Shown here one piece after another: positions 10,477-20,195 of a stretch of 64,000 nt of DNA (position 1 is its first letter; every line of letters begins with the position of its first letter). The notes below the pieces were generated by a model. The model saw only the letters and a program-made list of their open reading frames with translations. It made no database searches and was not told where the DNA came from. The DNA lies in assembly GCA_025057115.1 (NCBI GenBank), contig JANWWZ010000004.1, forward strand, positions 124,001-188,000, written 5' to 3'. The translations under genes were made by a program, and so were the position numbers. The stretch comes from Bernardetiaceae bacterium. Its GTDB lineage: Bacteria > Bacteroidota > Bacteroidia > Cytophagales > Thermoflexibacteraceae.

Positions 10477-13400
10477 ATGCAATCCTTCTCCCATTTGCAT
10501 TGCCATACCCAGTTTTCTCTCCTTGACGGAGCAGCGAGCATCTCTGGGATGATGAAAAAAGCCCTCGCCGATGGCATGAAGGCAGTAGCCATTACCGACC
10601 ATGGCAACATGTTTGGCGTGTTTAAATTTGTCGCCGAAGCCGAAAAACATGGCATCAAACCCATCGTGGGATGCGAATTTTATCTAGTAGAAGACCGCCA
10701 TCGCAAAGAGTTTGGTAGGGATAGCAAAGATGTCAGATATCACCAATTGCTACTGGCTAAAAATCCCGAAGGTTATCGCAACCTTTCTAAACTTTGTTCT
10801 TTGGGCTACATCGAAGGCTTTTACGGCAAATATCCACGCATCGACAAAAAACTCATCGCCCAATACCACAAAGGACTTATTGCTACTTCCTGCTGCATTG
10901 GGGCAGAAATTCCCCAGGCTATTTTGCATAAGGGACCAGAAGAAGCCGAAAAACTACTCCGTTGGTGGATAGACCTTTTTGGAGAGGACTATTACATTGA
11001 ACTACAGCGGCATCACATTGAGAACATAGACCATACTGGCATGAGCCAAGAAGAGGTCAATCAAATCCTTCTTGGCTTTGCCCGAAAATACAACCTGAAA
11101 ATTATTGCTACTAATGATAGCCACTACATTGACCGAAAAGATGCCGAACCCCATGATATTTTGCTCTGCATCAACACAGGGGAAAAAAAATCTACTCCCA
11201 TTGGCGAGGGCAAGGGATTTCGCTTCGGATTCCCCAACAGGGAGTTTTTCTTTAAAACGCAGGCGGAAATGAATCAACTCTTTAGCGACCTGCCCCAAGC
11301 ACTGGACAATACCAATGAGATTGTCGATAAAGTAGAAAAGCTCAAACTTAAACGCGATATATTGCTTCCCAACTTTCCCTTGCCTGAAGGCTTCCGTACA
11401 CAAGACGAGTACCTTCGCTACTTGACCTTTGAAGGCGCAAAGAAGAGATACAGCACTATTACGCCTTTGATAGAGGAACGCCTCAGCTACGAACTAGAAA
11501 TTATACAAAAAATGGGATTTTCGGGCTACTTCCTCATCGTACAAGACTTTATTGCTGCGGCACGCCGCTTGGGAGTCTCAGTAGGACCTGGGCGCGGTTC
11601 GGCAGCAGGATCGGCAGTGGCTTACTGCATCGGCATTACTAATATAGACCCTATTCAATACAATTTGCTCTTTGAACGCTTCCTCAACCCTGAGCGCGTT
11701 TCCATGCCTGATATCGACGTAGACTTTGACGATGTAGGTCGCCAACGGGTAATTGACTATGTAGTAGAAAAATACGGTAGAAATCAAGTAGCGCAAATTA
11801 TTACTTATGGCAGCATGGCAGCTAAAATGTCGGTAAAAGACGTGGGACGCGTGTTGGATTTCCCTTTAGAGGAAACCAATCAACTAGCTAAACTCATTCC
11901 AGAAAAGCCCGGCATTACGCTGGCAAAAGCTTATGAAGAAGTACCCGAGTTAGCTGCCATTCGAAAAGGCAATGACATGCGAGCAGAAATCCTTAAAAAT
12001 GCAGAAATACTAGAAGGATCAGTGCGCAACACGGGCATTCATGCTGCAGGCATCATTATCGCTCCCAATGACCTGACAGAGTACATTCCCGTTTGCACTG
12101 CCAAGGAATCTAACTTGCTCATTGCTCAATTTGAGGGCAAGGTCATTGAAGAAGCAGGCATGCTGAAGATGGATTTTTTGGGACTGAAAACCTTGACCAT
12201 CATTCAGGATGCCCTCAAACTCATCGAAAAAAATCACAACAAAAAAATTGACATAGATAATATTCCCTTAGACGATCCCAAAACCTACCAACTCTACCAA
12301 CGCGGTGAAACCATTGGCACGTTTCAATTTGAGTCGGAGGGGATGCGCACCTACCTGCGCGAGCTCAAGCCCACTAACATTGAAGACCTCATAGCCATGA
12401 ATGCCCTGTATCGCCCTGGCCCGATGCAGTTTATTCCCAACTACATTGCTCGAAAGCACGGTCGCGAAAAGGTAGAGTATCCTCATCCCCTTTTAGAGCC
12501 CATCTTGAACTACACCTTTGGCATTATGGTGTACCAAGAGCAAATCATGCAGACGGCACAAGTGCTAGCAGGCTACTCCTTAGGCGGTGCAGACTTGCTT
12601 CGCCGAGCAATGGGCAAAAAGGACAAAGAAAAAATGGCAAAAGAAAAAGATAAATTCATCGCTGGGGCTAAAAAATTGCACAACATTCCAGAAAGCAAAG
12701 CCGAAGAAATTTTCGGCATTATGGAAAAATTTGCTGAATATGGTTTTAACCGCTCTCACTCAGCTGCTTATTCTATTTTAGCTTATCAGACCGCCTACTT
12801 AAAAGCCCACTATCCAGCCGAGTACATGGCTGCGGTGCTTACTCATTCCATGGGTAAGATGGAAGAAATTAGCTTGTTTTTAGAGGAATGCCGCCGCATG
12901 GAGCTTACTGTGCTCGGTCCAGATATTAACGAGTCCGATGCTACTTTTAGCGTTAATAAAAAAGGTCAAATTCGCTTTGGACTGGCTGCTATTAAAGGCA
13001 CTGGCGAGGCGGCTGTAGAAGCCATCATCCAAGAACGAACCAAAAACGGACCTTTTAAAAGCATGTGGGATTTTGCCCAGCGGATTAACTTGCGCCTTGT
13101 AAACAAAAAAACCTTTGAAAGCCTTGCATATGCAGGTGCATTCGACTGTTTTAGCGATATTCACCGCGCACAGTATTTTTACACGCCCGAAGGAGAAGGT
13201 TCCGGCATTGAAAAAATTATGCGCTATGGGCAGACAGTCCAAGCCTTGCACCTTTCAGCGCAAGCCTCGCTTTTCGGTAGCGCTACTGCAGCAGTGCCTC
13301 AGCCTAAAATGCCTTCCTGCCCGCCTTGGACAGAGTTGGAAAAACTCAAATTTGAAAAAGAAGTAGTGGGATTTTACCTCTCAGGTCATCCTCTCGACCC

Positions 13401-13968
13401 ATTCAGTCAAGAAGTGAAAGCCGTTTGCACATGCAGCCTTGCAGAAGTTCAACAGTTTAAAAATCAAGAAATTAAAATTGCTGGGGTGGTTACTGCCGCC
13501 AGCAATCGCACTAGCAAAAACGGCAAGCCATTTGGCATTTTTTCTATTGAGGACTACAATGGCACCCTTGAAATAGCTCTTTTTGGAGAAGATTATTACA
13601 AATACCGCGATTGGTTTTCAGTAGGCAATCTTTTGTTTTTAAAAGGCAAAGTGCAAGAGCGTTATGGGCAAGCCAACTCGTGGGAGTTCCGACCTACCCA
13701 AGTGATGCCACTCCAAGAAGTGCGAGAAAAAATGACGCGTTCTTTGGAAATTCATATTTATCCTTTACAACTATCACCTCAAACAATAGCAACCCTTCAC
13801 CAAGTTATTCAACAACACAAAGGTAGTTGTCCTTTGCAAGTGGTTTTCTTTGATTACGTACAACAAATACAAGCAGTAAGCACATCGCGCAAGTATAGCG
13901 TAAGTCCTACCAATGAGCTGTTGAAAAAACTAACTGAATTAAACCTTTCATTTCGCTTAGTGATGTAA
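10477..13968 (+). CDS. dnaE: DNA polymerase III subunit alpha
   Basis: A full-length, 1163-residue DnaE-type replicative polymerase. The PHP domain opens the protein (HLHCHTQFSLLDGA, residues 6-19, and AITDHGNM). The polymerase core shows GPGRGSAAGS near residue 368 and the catalytic PDIDVDFDD near residues 410-418. The fingers and helix-hairpin-helix regions follow, then an OB-fold near residues 985-1060 (IKIAGVVTAASNRTSKNGKP). There is no 3'-5' exonuclease insertion, so it is not PolC. The ATG is directly followed by the PHP motif, so the start is secure. A terminator lies 33 bases after the stop. Confidence 0.96.
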   Translation: MQSFSHLHCHTQFSLLDGAASISGMMKKALADGMKAVAITDHGNMFGVFKFVAEAEKHGIKPIVGCEFYLVEDRHRKEFGRDSKDVRYHQLLLAKNPEGYRNLSKLCSLGYIEGFYGKYPRIDKKLIAQYHKGLIATSCCIGAEIPQAILHKGPEEAEKLLRWWIDLFGEDYYIELQRHHIENIDHTGMSQEEVNQILLGFARKYNLKIIATNDSHYIDRKDAEPHDILLCINTGEKKSTPIGEGKGFRFGFPNREFFFKTQAEMNQLFSDLPQALDNTNEIVDKVEKLKLKRDILLPNFPLPEGFRTQDEYLRYLTFEGAKKRYSTITPLIEERLSYELEIIQKMGFSGYFLIVQDFIAAARRLGVSVGPGRGSAAGSAVAYCIGITNIDPIQYNLLFERFLNPERVSMPDIDVDFDDVGRQRVIDYVVEKYGRNQVAQIITYGSMAAKMSVKDVGRVLDFPLEETNQLAKLIPEKPGITLAKAYEEVPELAAIRKGNDMRAEILKNAEILEGSVRNTGIHAAGIIIAPNDLTEYIPVCTAKESNLLIAQFEGKVIEEAGMLKMDFLGLKTLTIIQDALKLIEKNHNKKIDIDNIPLDDPKTYQLYQRGETIGTFQFESEGMRTYLRELKPTNIEDLIAMNALYRPGPMQFIPNYIARKHGREKVEYPHPLLEPILNYTFGIMVYQEQIMQTAQVLAGYSLGGADLLRRAMGKKDKEKMAKEKDKFIAGAKKLHNIPESKAEEIFGIMEKFAEYGFNRSHSAAYSILAYQTAYLKAHYPAEYMAAVLTHSMGKMEEISLFLEECRRMELTVLGPDINESDATFSVNKKGQIRFGLAAIKGTGEAAVEAIIQERTKNGPFKSMWDFAQRINLRLVNKKTFESLAYAGAFDCFSDIHRAQYFYTPEGEGSGIEKIMRYGQTVQALHLSAQASLFGSATAAVPQPKMPSCPPWTELEKLKFEKEVVGFYLSGHPLDPFSQEVKAVCTCSLAEVQQFKNQEIKIAGVVTAASNRTSKNGKPFGIFSIEDYNGTLEIALFGEDYYKYRDWFSVGNLLFLKGKVQERYGQANSWEFRPTQVMPLQEVREKMTRSLEIHIYPLQLSPQTIATLHQVIQQHKGSCPLQVVFFDYVQQIQAVSTSRKYSVSPTNELLKKLTELNLSFRLVM

Positions 13969-14001
13969 CAAGGGGAGTTGCGCTTGCAAACCAGAAGCAG
14001 C

Positions 14002-14027
14002 AGAGGCAGCTTTCCTGCCTCTCTTTT
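14002..14027 (+). terminator. Rho-independent terminator of dnaE
   Basis: A perfect 8-bp stem AGAGGCAG (14002-14009) and CTGCCTCT (14015-14022), loop CTTTC, followed by CTTTT. Confidence 0.75.
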
Positions 14028-14327
14028 GACTATCATCGAGGCTCTAACCAAACTATTTTATTGCTAGCAATTCAACTCGTGCATACCTGCTGGAGGGCGG
14101 TAGTGTACCATATACGTATCGGGAATCTAACAAAATCAAACAAACTAAGGCAAATAAATGCGGGTTGATATGCGGATGTCAATTTTACCAAAAGCGTTTA
14201 AAAGATGCATGTAGTTTTTTGTCAAAAATAAACACGCCACACTTGCTTGCTCAAAAGAATTCTTCTTTCCACCAAACTACTTTTTACAGCTAACTTTGCT
14301 GCAAACACATGCAAGTACTCCACAAAC
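14028..14327. other. Spacer between dnaE terminator and thiolase gene
   Basis: About 300 bases upstream of the thiolase. It is AT-rich near the gene. No RNA gene, repeat or convincing TTG/TAnnTTTG pair was seen, although the thiolase promoter must lie here. Confidence 0.5.
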
Positions 14328-15506
14328 ATGAAAGAGGTTTATATCGTTTCAGCCGTAAGAACGCCCATAGGAAGTTTTGGCGGTAGTTTATCTAGTCTGA
14401 CGGCTACTCAACTAGGAGCAGAAGCAGTTAAGGCTGCCGTAGCGCGTGCTGGGCTAATAGGAGAGCAAATACAAGAAGTGTTCATGGGCAATGTAATTGC
14501 CGCTGGTTTAGGACAAGCTCCTGCAAAGCAAACAGCTATTTACGCTGGTTTGGGATATCACATTCCATGCACTACTGTTAATAAAGTGTGTGCTTCGGGC
14601 ATGAAAGCCGTTATGCTAGCCGCACAAAGCATCATGAGCGGGCAAAATGACATTGTCGTTGCTGGAGGAATGGAGAGCATGAGCAATGTACCTTACTACA
14701 TTCCCAAGGCGCGCTACGGCTATCGCTATGGACACGGCGAACTGCTCGACGGACTTGTTCACGACGGACTTACTGACCGCTACCATGGTTGTGCAATGGG
14801 AGTGTGTGCTGATGCAACTGCTGCTAAATATCAAATCAGCCGACAGGAGCAAGATGATTATGCCATCCAATCCTATAAACGCGCAGCAGAAGCTACTGCC
14901 AATGGCTATTTTAATGCCGAAATTATTCCAGTGAGCGTTCCGCAAAAAAAGGGCGAACCCATTGTAGTTCATCAAGACGAAGAATATAGAAACGTCATTT
15001 TTGAAAAAATTCCAACGCTAAAACCCGTATTTACCAAAGATGGGACAGTTACGCCAGCCAATGCCAGCACTATCAATGATGGAGCGGCGGCGCTGGCTGT
15101 GGTTAGTGGAGAGCAGGTAAAAGCGCTTGGTTTGAAGCCTTTGGCGCGCATTGTATCCTTTGCCGATGCTGCCCAAGAGCCTGAATGGTTTACTACAGCT
15201 CCCGTTCCAGCAACCCGCAAAGCCTTGCAGATAGCAGGTCTTCGCCTTGAGGAGATTGATTATTTTGAAGTCAATGAAGCCTTTGCAGTAGTGGCTTTGG
15301 CATTTATCAAATTGCTAGGACTCGACCCCTCTAAAGTGAATGTCAATGGCGGGGCAGTATCCTTAGGGCACCCTATTGGCTGCTCAGGAGCGCGCATTTT
15401 GACCACGTTAGTGCACATCCTCCACCAGCGAAATGGAAAATATGGGCTAGCTGCTATTTGCAACGGAGGAGGAGGAGCTTCAGCAATGATCGTGGAGCGA
15501 GTTTGA
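14328..15506 (+). CDS. atoB: Acetyl-CoA C-acetyltransferase (thiolase)
   Basis: A 392-residue thiolase II catalysing the reversible condensation of two acetyl-CoA to acetoacetyl-CoA. The nucleophile is Cys88 (NKVCASGMKAV). The second catalytic region is GHPIGCSGAR (His near 348), and the C-terminal CNGGGGASAM supplies the third residue (Cys near 378). ATG 14328 is chosen because MKEVYIVSAVRTPIGSFGG is the family N-terminus; a start 27 codons upstream would add an unrelated tail. It converges with the TPR gene, whose stop is 36 bases away. Degradative FadA is possible, but the length and sequence favour acetyl-CoA acetyltransferase. Confidence 0.92.
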   Translation: MKEVYIVSAVRTPIGSFGGSLSSLTATQLGAEAVKAAVARAGLIGEQIQEVFMGNVIAAGLGQAPAKQTAIYAGLGYHIPCTTVNKVCASGMKAVMLAAQSIMSGQNDIVVAGGMESMSNVPYYIPKARYGYRYGHGELLDGLVHDGLTDRYHGCAMGVCADATAAKYQISRQEQDDYAIQSYKRAAEATANGYFNAEIIPVSVPQKKGEPIVVHQDEEYRNVIFEKIPTLKPVFTKDGTVTPANASTINDGAAALAVVSGEQVKALGLKPLARIVSFADAAQEPEWFTTAPVPATRKALQIAGLRLEEIDYFEVNEAFAVVALAFIKLLGLDPSKVNVNGGAVSLGHPIGCSGARILTTLVHILHQRNGKYGLAAICNGGGGASAMIVERV

Positions 15507-15542
15507 TGTGCCGCATTGCCGACAACTGCATTGAAATTTAGC

Positions 15543-17012
15543 TTACTCCAATTGGGCAAGGGCAAGAACTGCTTTGCGTTCGATGCTTTTTTTATAGGGA
15601 TGGTGTTGATATTGTAGGGCTTGTTGAAAATAAAAACGCGCTTTTTGACAGTCTTTTTGGCAATCGCGGTAAAGATAACCCAACTGCAAGGCAGCATTGG
15701 GCAAAAAATACCAACTGGCACCTTTGGCTTGTGCAAGGCATTGATGGTAGTAAAAAATAGCCTTTTGCCATTGCTCTCCTCGATGGGCATTCCTGGCAAG
15801 GCGATAGAAAAACTCGCTGCGGTTCATTGCGTCTAAATCATGCCAGTTGACGCTTTTTAGCACTTGTTCTGATTTTTCTAAATAACCTCCGTCGGTGAAC
15901 AATCTGGCTTGCAATAGGCGCTTGTCGGGCAAAGGTCGCAGAGTAGCAAAGTAGGCGGCATGGCGGTCGGCTTCTGTTTGTAGCCTGCCGAGAGTAGCAA
16001 TGCTTTCCAAGGCGCTTTGGGCTTGTGCGTGCTGGTCAAGTAGCCATAGGCACCAAAAGCGTTTCAAACAGGCATCCTTTCGCAAATCTGCTCCGCGATG
16101 CCGCTTTTCAAACAAGTCTAACCAATAGAGAGCTTCTTGGTAGCTACCGCTGTACATCAATGCAGTAGCTTTTTCCCAGCAAAGCCATGCTGGCGCATCT
16201 GACGGCAAATCCTTGAGCAGTTCCAGTGCCTTGCTGCTGTTGCCTGCCTTTCTAAAAGCCGCTGCTACTATCCATTTTCCTACAAAATGGTTGTCAATAC
16301 TAATTGCTGGCACGGTTTCTTTTAAGTGAACATGTAAAACAAAAAGCCAGAGGCGTGCTTCCCATGCAAAAGGAGAGGTGCCATTGGCTGCTTGTTGCAA
16401 CATGTCAAATCCTTCGGTCAGGTTGCCAGAGACTCCCCAAAGAGAAAGGAGCCATTTGTATTGAGCAGGTACCACTCCTAGCAGTATCTTAAGAACCCCT
16501 AAAGATTTTAGCGTGCCTTCAAAGGAAGGGAATAATTGGTAATTTTGCTCCAAGAGGCCAAAGGCATGGCGCACATTCCAAGCAGCTGACCAGAGCTCTC
16601 CGCAAACTATCTGTGCAAGTGCCCATTGCAAGGTAATTTCGGCTTGCAAGAAAAGCTGATAAGGCGAACCTGCTAAGTGCTTTTTTAGGCTTTGCAAGCG
16701 TTGGTCTTTTTTCTGCACATAGTTGGCGTACAGCACTTTGTCCTGATTGGCTGCCACTTCTAGCACTTCAGCCCAGTTTTCCAGATAGAGGCGCAATAAG
16801 TTTTCTGAGGGAATGCGGTAGATACTAGCGCGGGCTTGCGATAGCTGCAAGTTGAGCAGGTGGCAATAGGCTTGGCGTTCAGCTGCCTCAAAAGTGCAAT
16901 AAGGCTGGTGAGCTTGGAGGAAACGAGGAAAAATACCTGAAAATGAACATAATAAGCAAAAAAAATAGCCTTTTACCCAAAGATTTTCCCCAAAAAAGCG
17001 TACTTTTAGCAT
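15543..17012 (-). CDS. Exported tetratricopeptide-type repeat protein
   Basis: A protein of about 489 residues, not assigned to a named family. The N-terminus from ATG 17012 is hydrophobic (GYFFCLLCSFSGIFPRFLQA) and looks like a signal peptide. The rest is a chain of amphipathic helical pairs, with recognisable TPR-like units toward the C-terminus (KAIFYYHQCLAQAK, LQLGYLYRDCQKDCQKARFY, FQQALQY). The frame stays open upstream to 17237, but that would overlap the divergent MerR gene at 17046. The start at 17012 leaves a 33-base shared promoter gap and gives a sensible signal sequence. It probably mediates protein contacts in the periplasm or outer membrane. Confidence 0.7.
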   Translation of the reverse strand: MLKVRFFGENLWVKGYFFCLLCSFSGIFPRFLQAHQPYCTFEAAERQAYCHLLNLQLSQARASIYRIPSENLLRLYLENWAEVLEVAANQDKVLYANYVQKKDQRLQSLKKHLAGSPYQLFLQAEITLQWALAQIVCGELWSAAWNVRHAFGLLEQNYQLFPSFEGTLKSLGVLKILLGVVPAQYKWLLSLWGVSGNLTEGFDMLQQAANGTSPFAWEARLWLFVLHVHLKETVPAISIDNHFVGKWIVAAAFRKAGNSSKALELLKDLPSDAPAWLCWEKATALMYSGSYQEALYWLDLFEKRHRGADLRKDACLKRFWCLWLLDQHAQAQSALESIATLGRLQTEADRHAAYFATLRPLPDKRLLQARLFTDGGYLEKSEQVLKSVNWHDLDAMNRSEFFYRLARNAHRGEQWQKAIFYYHQCLAQAKGASWYFLPNAALQLGYLYRDCQKDCQKARFYFQQALQYQHHPYKKSIERKAVLALAQLE

Positions 17013-17045
17013 CACCCAAAGGGCTGCAAAAACTGTGCACTGCCA

Positions 17046-17405
17046 ATGAAAACCAAGCCAGACCAGCCAGAAAAGCGCTACTATAGCATAGGAGAGGTAG
17101 CTCAAATGCTTGGCATAGCTCCTTCTAAGATTCGCTTTTGGGAAACGCAGTTTGAAAGCATTCGCCCACGCAAAACTCGAAGCGGCGTGCGCCAATACAC
17201 TAAAACTGAAATAGAAAACCTCAGAAAAATTTATCACCTGGTGACAGTGGAAGGCTATACCCTACAGGGTGCTAGAGATGCCTTAATGAACAAAAACAAA
17301 TCCGTTTCTCTTCCCACTTTATCTGCCTCAGAAATCCACCACATCATGGACCAACTTCAACAAGTGCGCCACTTTTTAGTGGCTTTGAAAGAATACCTCG
17401 ATTAA
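17046..17405 (+). CDS. MerR-family transcriptional regulator
   Basis: A 119-residue single-domain MerR protein. The winged helix-turn-helix is at residues 11-78 (YYSIGEVAQMLGIAPSKIRFWE, then RPRKTRSGVRQYTKTEIENL). A short C-terminal coiled coil follows, with no cysteine-rich or drug-binding effector domain. Small MerR proteins of this kind are common in Bacteroidota. It sits 27 bases before metG on the same strand, so the two may be co-transcribed. It is divergent from the TPR gene. The effector and target are not visible. Confidence 0.85.
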   Translation: MKTKPDQPEKRYYSIGEVAQMLGIAPSKIRFWETQFESIRPRKTRSGVRQYTKTEIENLRKIYHLVTVEGYTLQGARDALMNKNKSVSLPTLSASEIHHIMDQLQQVRHFLVALKEYLD

Positions 17406-17431
17406 CTTTTTTTGCAATCATTTCAACATCT

Positions 17432-19465
17432 ATGAGCTCTTTTAAGCGATATACTGTTACAGCAGCACTTCCCTATGCCAACGGACCTTTGCACATCGGG
17501 CATATTGCAGGGGCTTATCTTCCAGCAGATACCTATGTTCGTTACTTGCGCTTAAAAGGCAGAGACGTGGTATTTATATGTGGAAGCGATGAATACGGAG
17601 CTGCCATTACTATCCGGGCTAAGAAAGAAGGCGTTACTCCGCGCCAAATCATAGACAAATACCATGCTATCAACAAAAACGCCTTTGCGCGCTTTGGAAT
17701 TAGCTTTGACATCTATCACCGCACTTCCGAACCTATTCACACAGAAACTTCTCAGGCATTTTTTCTTCGCTTGCATGAAAAGGGCTTGTTTGAGGTGCAA
17801 GAAAGCGAACAGTACTACGACGAGCAAGCCCAGCAGTTCTTAGCAGACCGCTACATCACAGGCACTTGCCCTAAATGTGGTTATTCTAGAGCCTATGGCG
17901 ACCAGTGCGAACGATGTGGAAGCAGCCTCAGCTCTCTGGAGTTGATTAATCCCATTTCTACCCTTACGGGAACTACCCCTGTTTTGCGGCGCACAAAACA
18001 CTGGTATTTACCTATGCAACAGTTTGAGCCTTGGTTGCGCAGCTGGATTGTGGAAGAAAAACAATATCAGTGGAAGCCTAATGTATATGGGCAATGCAAA
18101 TCCTGGATTGAGCAAGGGTTGCAACCCCGCGCCATGACTCGAGACCTAGACTGGGGCGTTCCCGTACCTCTACCCGAAGCAGAAGGAAAAGTCCTTTACG
18201 TGTGGTTAGACGCTCCCATTGGCTATATTTCCGCTACTAAAGAATGGGCAAAAAACGTTGGCAAAAATTGGGAAGATTATTGGAAAAAAAGCGATACAAA
18301 ACTGGTGCATTTCATTGGAAAGGACAATATTGTTTTTCATTGCATCATATTTCCCATCTTGCTAAAAGCACATGGTGAATTTATTTTACCTACAGATGTG
18401 CCCGCCAACGAATTTTTAAACTTAGAAGGTGATAAAATTAGCACTTCGCGCAATTGGGCTGTTTGGCTCGATGAATACATGGATGACTTTCAAGACCGCA
18501 CCGATGAACTCCGCTACGTGCTAACGACCATTAGCCCAGAAACTGGAGACAGCGAATTTACCTGGCGCGATTTTCAGGCAAAAGTTAATAACGAACTTGT
18601 AGCAGTATTGGGCAATTTTATTAACCGTGTATGGATACTTTCTCATAAATATTTTGCAGGAAAACTCGCCGGTGAAGGAAAAATTGACTTTACGGAAGAA
18701 TATCTCCAAAAGGCAGTTGAACAGGCCCGCCAACACATTAGCGATTGCCTAGAAAACTACAAGTTCAAAAATGGATTAGCTGCCCTGATGGATCTGGTTC
18801 GGGTAGGCAATAAGTACCTGACCGAGTCCGAACCTTGGAAGAAAGCCACCGATCAGCCAGAGGAAGTAGCTAATGTTATTAACAATTGTATCCTTTTGTC
18901 AGCCTATTCGGCAATTTTTATGCAACCTTATTTGCCCAAAACTGCTGAAAAGATTTTTAACATGCTTAACTTTTCTCAACAGTTTCATTTATGGGACCAA
19001 CCGCCTTTGCTTGTGGGTGGGCATCTACTCAAAGAGCCGCAGTTGCTCTTTGGCAAGATAGAAGACAGAGAAATACAATATCAAATTGGAAAATTAGAGC
19101 GAAGTAAACTCATGCAGCAGCCCCCTCCACCACAAAAAGAGGAGATTGCCTATGAAGATTTCCAAAAACTCGACTTACGCATAGCCACTGTAGTGGCGTG
19201 TCAGAAAGTGCCTCAAGCCAAAAAATTGCTTCAATTGACTTTGGACACGGGTTTAGACCAACGCACTGTAGTCAGTGGCATTGCTGAGTATTATCAGCCA
19301 GAGGAACTCATCGGTAAGCAAGTACTTTTAGTGGCTAACTTAGCTCCTCGCCACATGCGCGGCATTTTGAGCCAAGGAATGATACTCACCGCCCAAGACC
19401 GCGACGGAAGATTTGTATTAGTGAGCCCTCAAAACACGGTAGTAAATGGTTCGCAAGTGAGTTGA
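17432..19465 (+). CDS. metG: Methionyl-tRNA synthetase
   Basis: A 677-residue class I aminoacyl-tRNA synthetase that charges tRNA-Met. The HIGH motif is PLHIGHIAGAY near residue 17 and the KMSKS equivalent is DKISTS near 334. A zinc-binding knob has two CxxC pairs (CPKCGYSRAYGDQCERC, near residues 147-164). The C-terminal 100 residues form the EMAPII/Trbp111-like tRNA-binding domain (FQKLDLRIATVVACQKVPQA), as in the dimeric MetG1 class. It is preceded by the MerR gene. Confidence 0.96.
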   Translation: MSSFKRYTVTAALPYANGPLHIGHIAGAYLPADTYVRYLRLKGRDVVFICGSDEYGAAITIRAKKEGVTPRQIIDKYHAINKNAFARFGISFDIYHRTSEPIHTETSQAFFLRLHEKGLFEVQESEQYYDEQAQQFLADRYITGTCPKCGYSRAYGDQCERCGSSLSSLELINPISTLTGTTPVLRRTKHWYLPMQQFEPWLRSWIVEEKQYQWKPNVYGQCKSWIEQGLQPRAMTRDLDWGVPVPLPEAEGKVLYVWLDAPIGYISATKEWAKNVGKNWEDYWKKSDTKLVHFIGKDNIVFHCIIFPILLKAHGEFILPTDVPANEFLNLEGDKISTSRNWAVWLDEYMDDFQDRTDELRYVLTTISPETGDSEFTWRDFQAKVNNELVAVLGNFINRVWILSHKYFAGKLAGEGKIDFTEEYLQKAVEQARQHISDCLENYKFKNGLAALMDLVRVGNKYLTESEPWKKATDQPEEVANVINNCILLSAYSAIFMQPYLPKTAEKIFNMLNFSQQFHLWDQPPLLVGGHLLKEPQLLFGKIEDREIQYQIGKLERSKLMQQPPPPQKEEIAYEDFQKLDLRIATVVACQKVPQAKKLLQLTLDTGLDQRTVVSGIAEYYQPEELIGKQVLLVANLAPRHMRGILSQGMILTAQDRDGRFVLVSPQNTVVNGSQVS

Positions 19466-19646
19466 TGTGCAGGATGTGCAAAACGCTGGTAAAAAGTCAG
19501 GGGAAATGAAATGGAAAGGTTGGCAAGGCAAATTTTATTGCGTTGATAGCCAAACATTTACTTGTTTTTTTAACTTTTTTAAGAAATGTGGGTTACCTTT
19601 TGGCTGTTTTAGGTATTAATTGCGGAAATTAAAACGACTTGCTACT

Positions 19647-19838
19647 ATGAAAACCCTGAAACTATTCATTCTTGCTAGTGTGGTTGGCATGATGGCTGCC
19701 TGCGGTGGTCCCAAAACTGAAGAAACTCAACAACAAACTACCCCTGCAGCTACCGAAGCTCCAGCTGCTCCTGCTCCTGCTCCGCAAGATACAACAGCTG
19801 TTAAGCAAGATAGCGCAGCCGCTCCTGCGAAGCACTAA
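19647..19838 (+). CDS. Small Ala/Pro/Gln-rich lipoprotein
   Basis: A 63-residue protein. The signal peptide MKTLKLFILASVVGMMAAC ends in a lipobox with Cys19, so it is predicted to be lipidated and trimmed. The mature part is a low-complexity chain of Ala, Pro, Thr, Gln and acidic residues (APAAPAPAPQ). There is no catalytic motif. ATG 19647 is chosen over an upstream TTG because it gives the clean signal peptide. A terminator follows 32 bases after the stop, so it is a single-gene unit. Short lipoproteins like this are often abundant envelope proteins. The function is unknown. Confidence 0.7.
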   Translation: MKTLKLFILASVVGMMAACGGPKTEETQQQTTPAATEAPAAPAPAPQDTTAVKQDSAAAPAKH

Positions 19839-19870
19839 TTCAAAGCGTAAACCTATTAAAACGGCTCCTT

Positions 19871-19901
19871 CCCGTACTGCAGCAATGCAGGCGGGCTTTT
19901 T
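19871..19901 (+). terminator. Terminator of the small lipoprotein gene
   Basis: CCCG and CTGCA (19871-19881) pair with TGCAG and CGGG (19886-19895) around a GCAA tetraloop, with a small internal loop. A CTTTTT tail follows. Confidence 0.7.
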
Positions 19902-20195
19902 ATTTATGTCCTTTACTCCTCGAGCTGTTTTTCCTCTTCGGTGGGCTGGCTCAAATGAAATCATGCAATTTTGCTAACCTGCTACTTTGGAAGCATTAAT
20001 CAAAACTGAAATTGAGCCAACAAGAAGGTTTTAACTCTTTACTTTTCAATTGGCTAAGTTATGCACCTTGCTTTAAACCTCAAGCAAATGGCAGCTCTGC
20101 TGAGAAAAATTTGAAAGCACGAGGTCTTTTGGAGGTTTCTTTAGCACGTGCCATTGAAGCAAGAGGCAAGAAATGGTAATGTTATTCTTGGCACT
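19902..20195. other. Spacer before the Gfo/Idh/MocA gene
   Basis: About 290 bases without a supported gene. The frame of the downstream oxidoreductase extends to 20148 but starts best at 20196. No repeat, RNA or clear promoter was recognised. Confidence 0.5.

Noticed and set aside
9974-10650. Overlapping minus-strand reading frames with repeated peptide segments (QWLKVLKI and others)
   Set aside because: They arise from the direct and palindromic DNA repeats and one overlaps the start of dnaE. No signal, domain or start context supports them.
15507-15542. Terminator between the thiolase and the convergent TPR gene
   Set aside because: No stable inverted repeat was visible in the 36-base gap.
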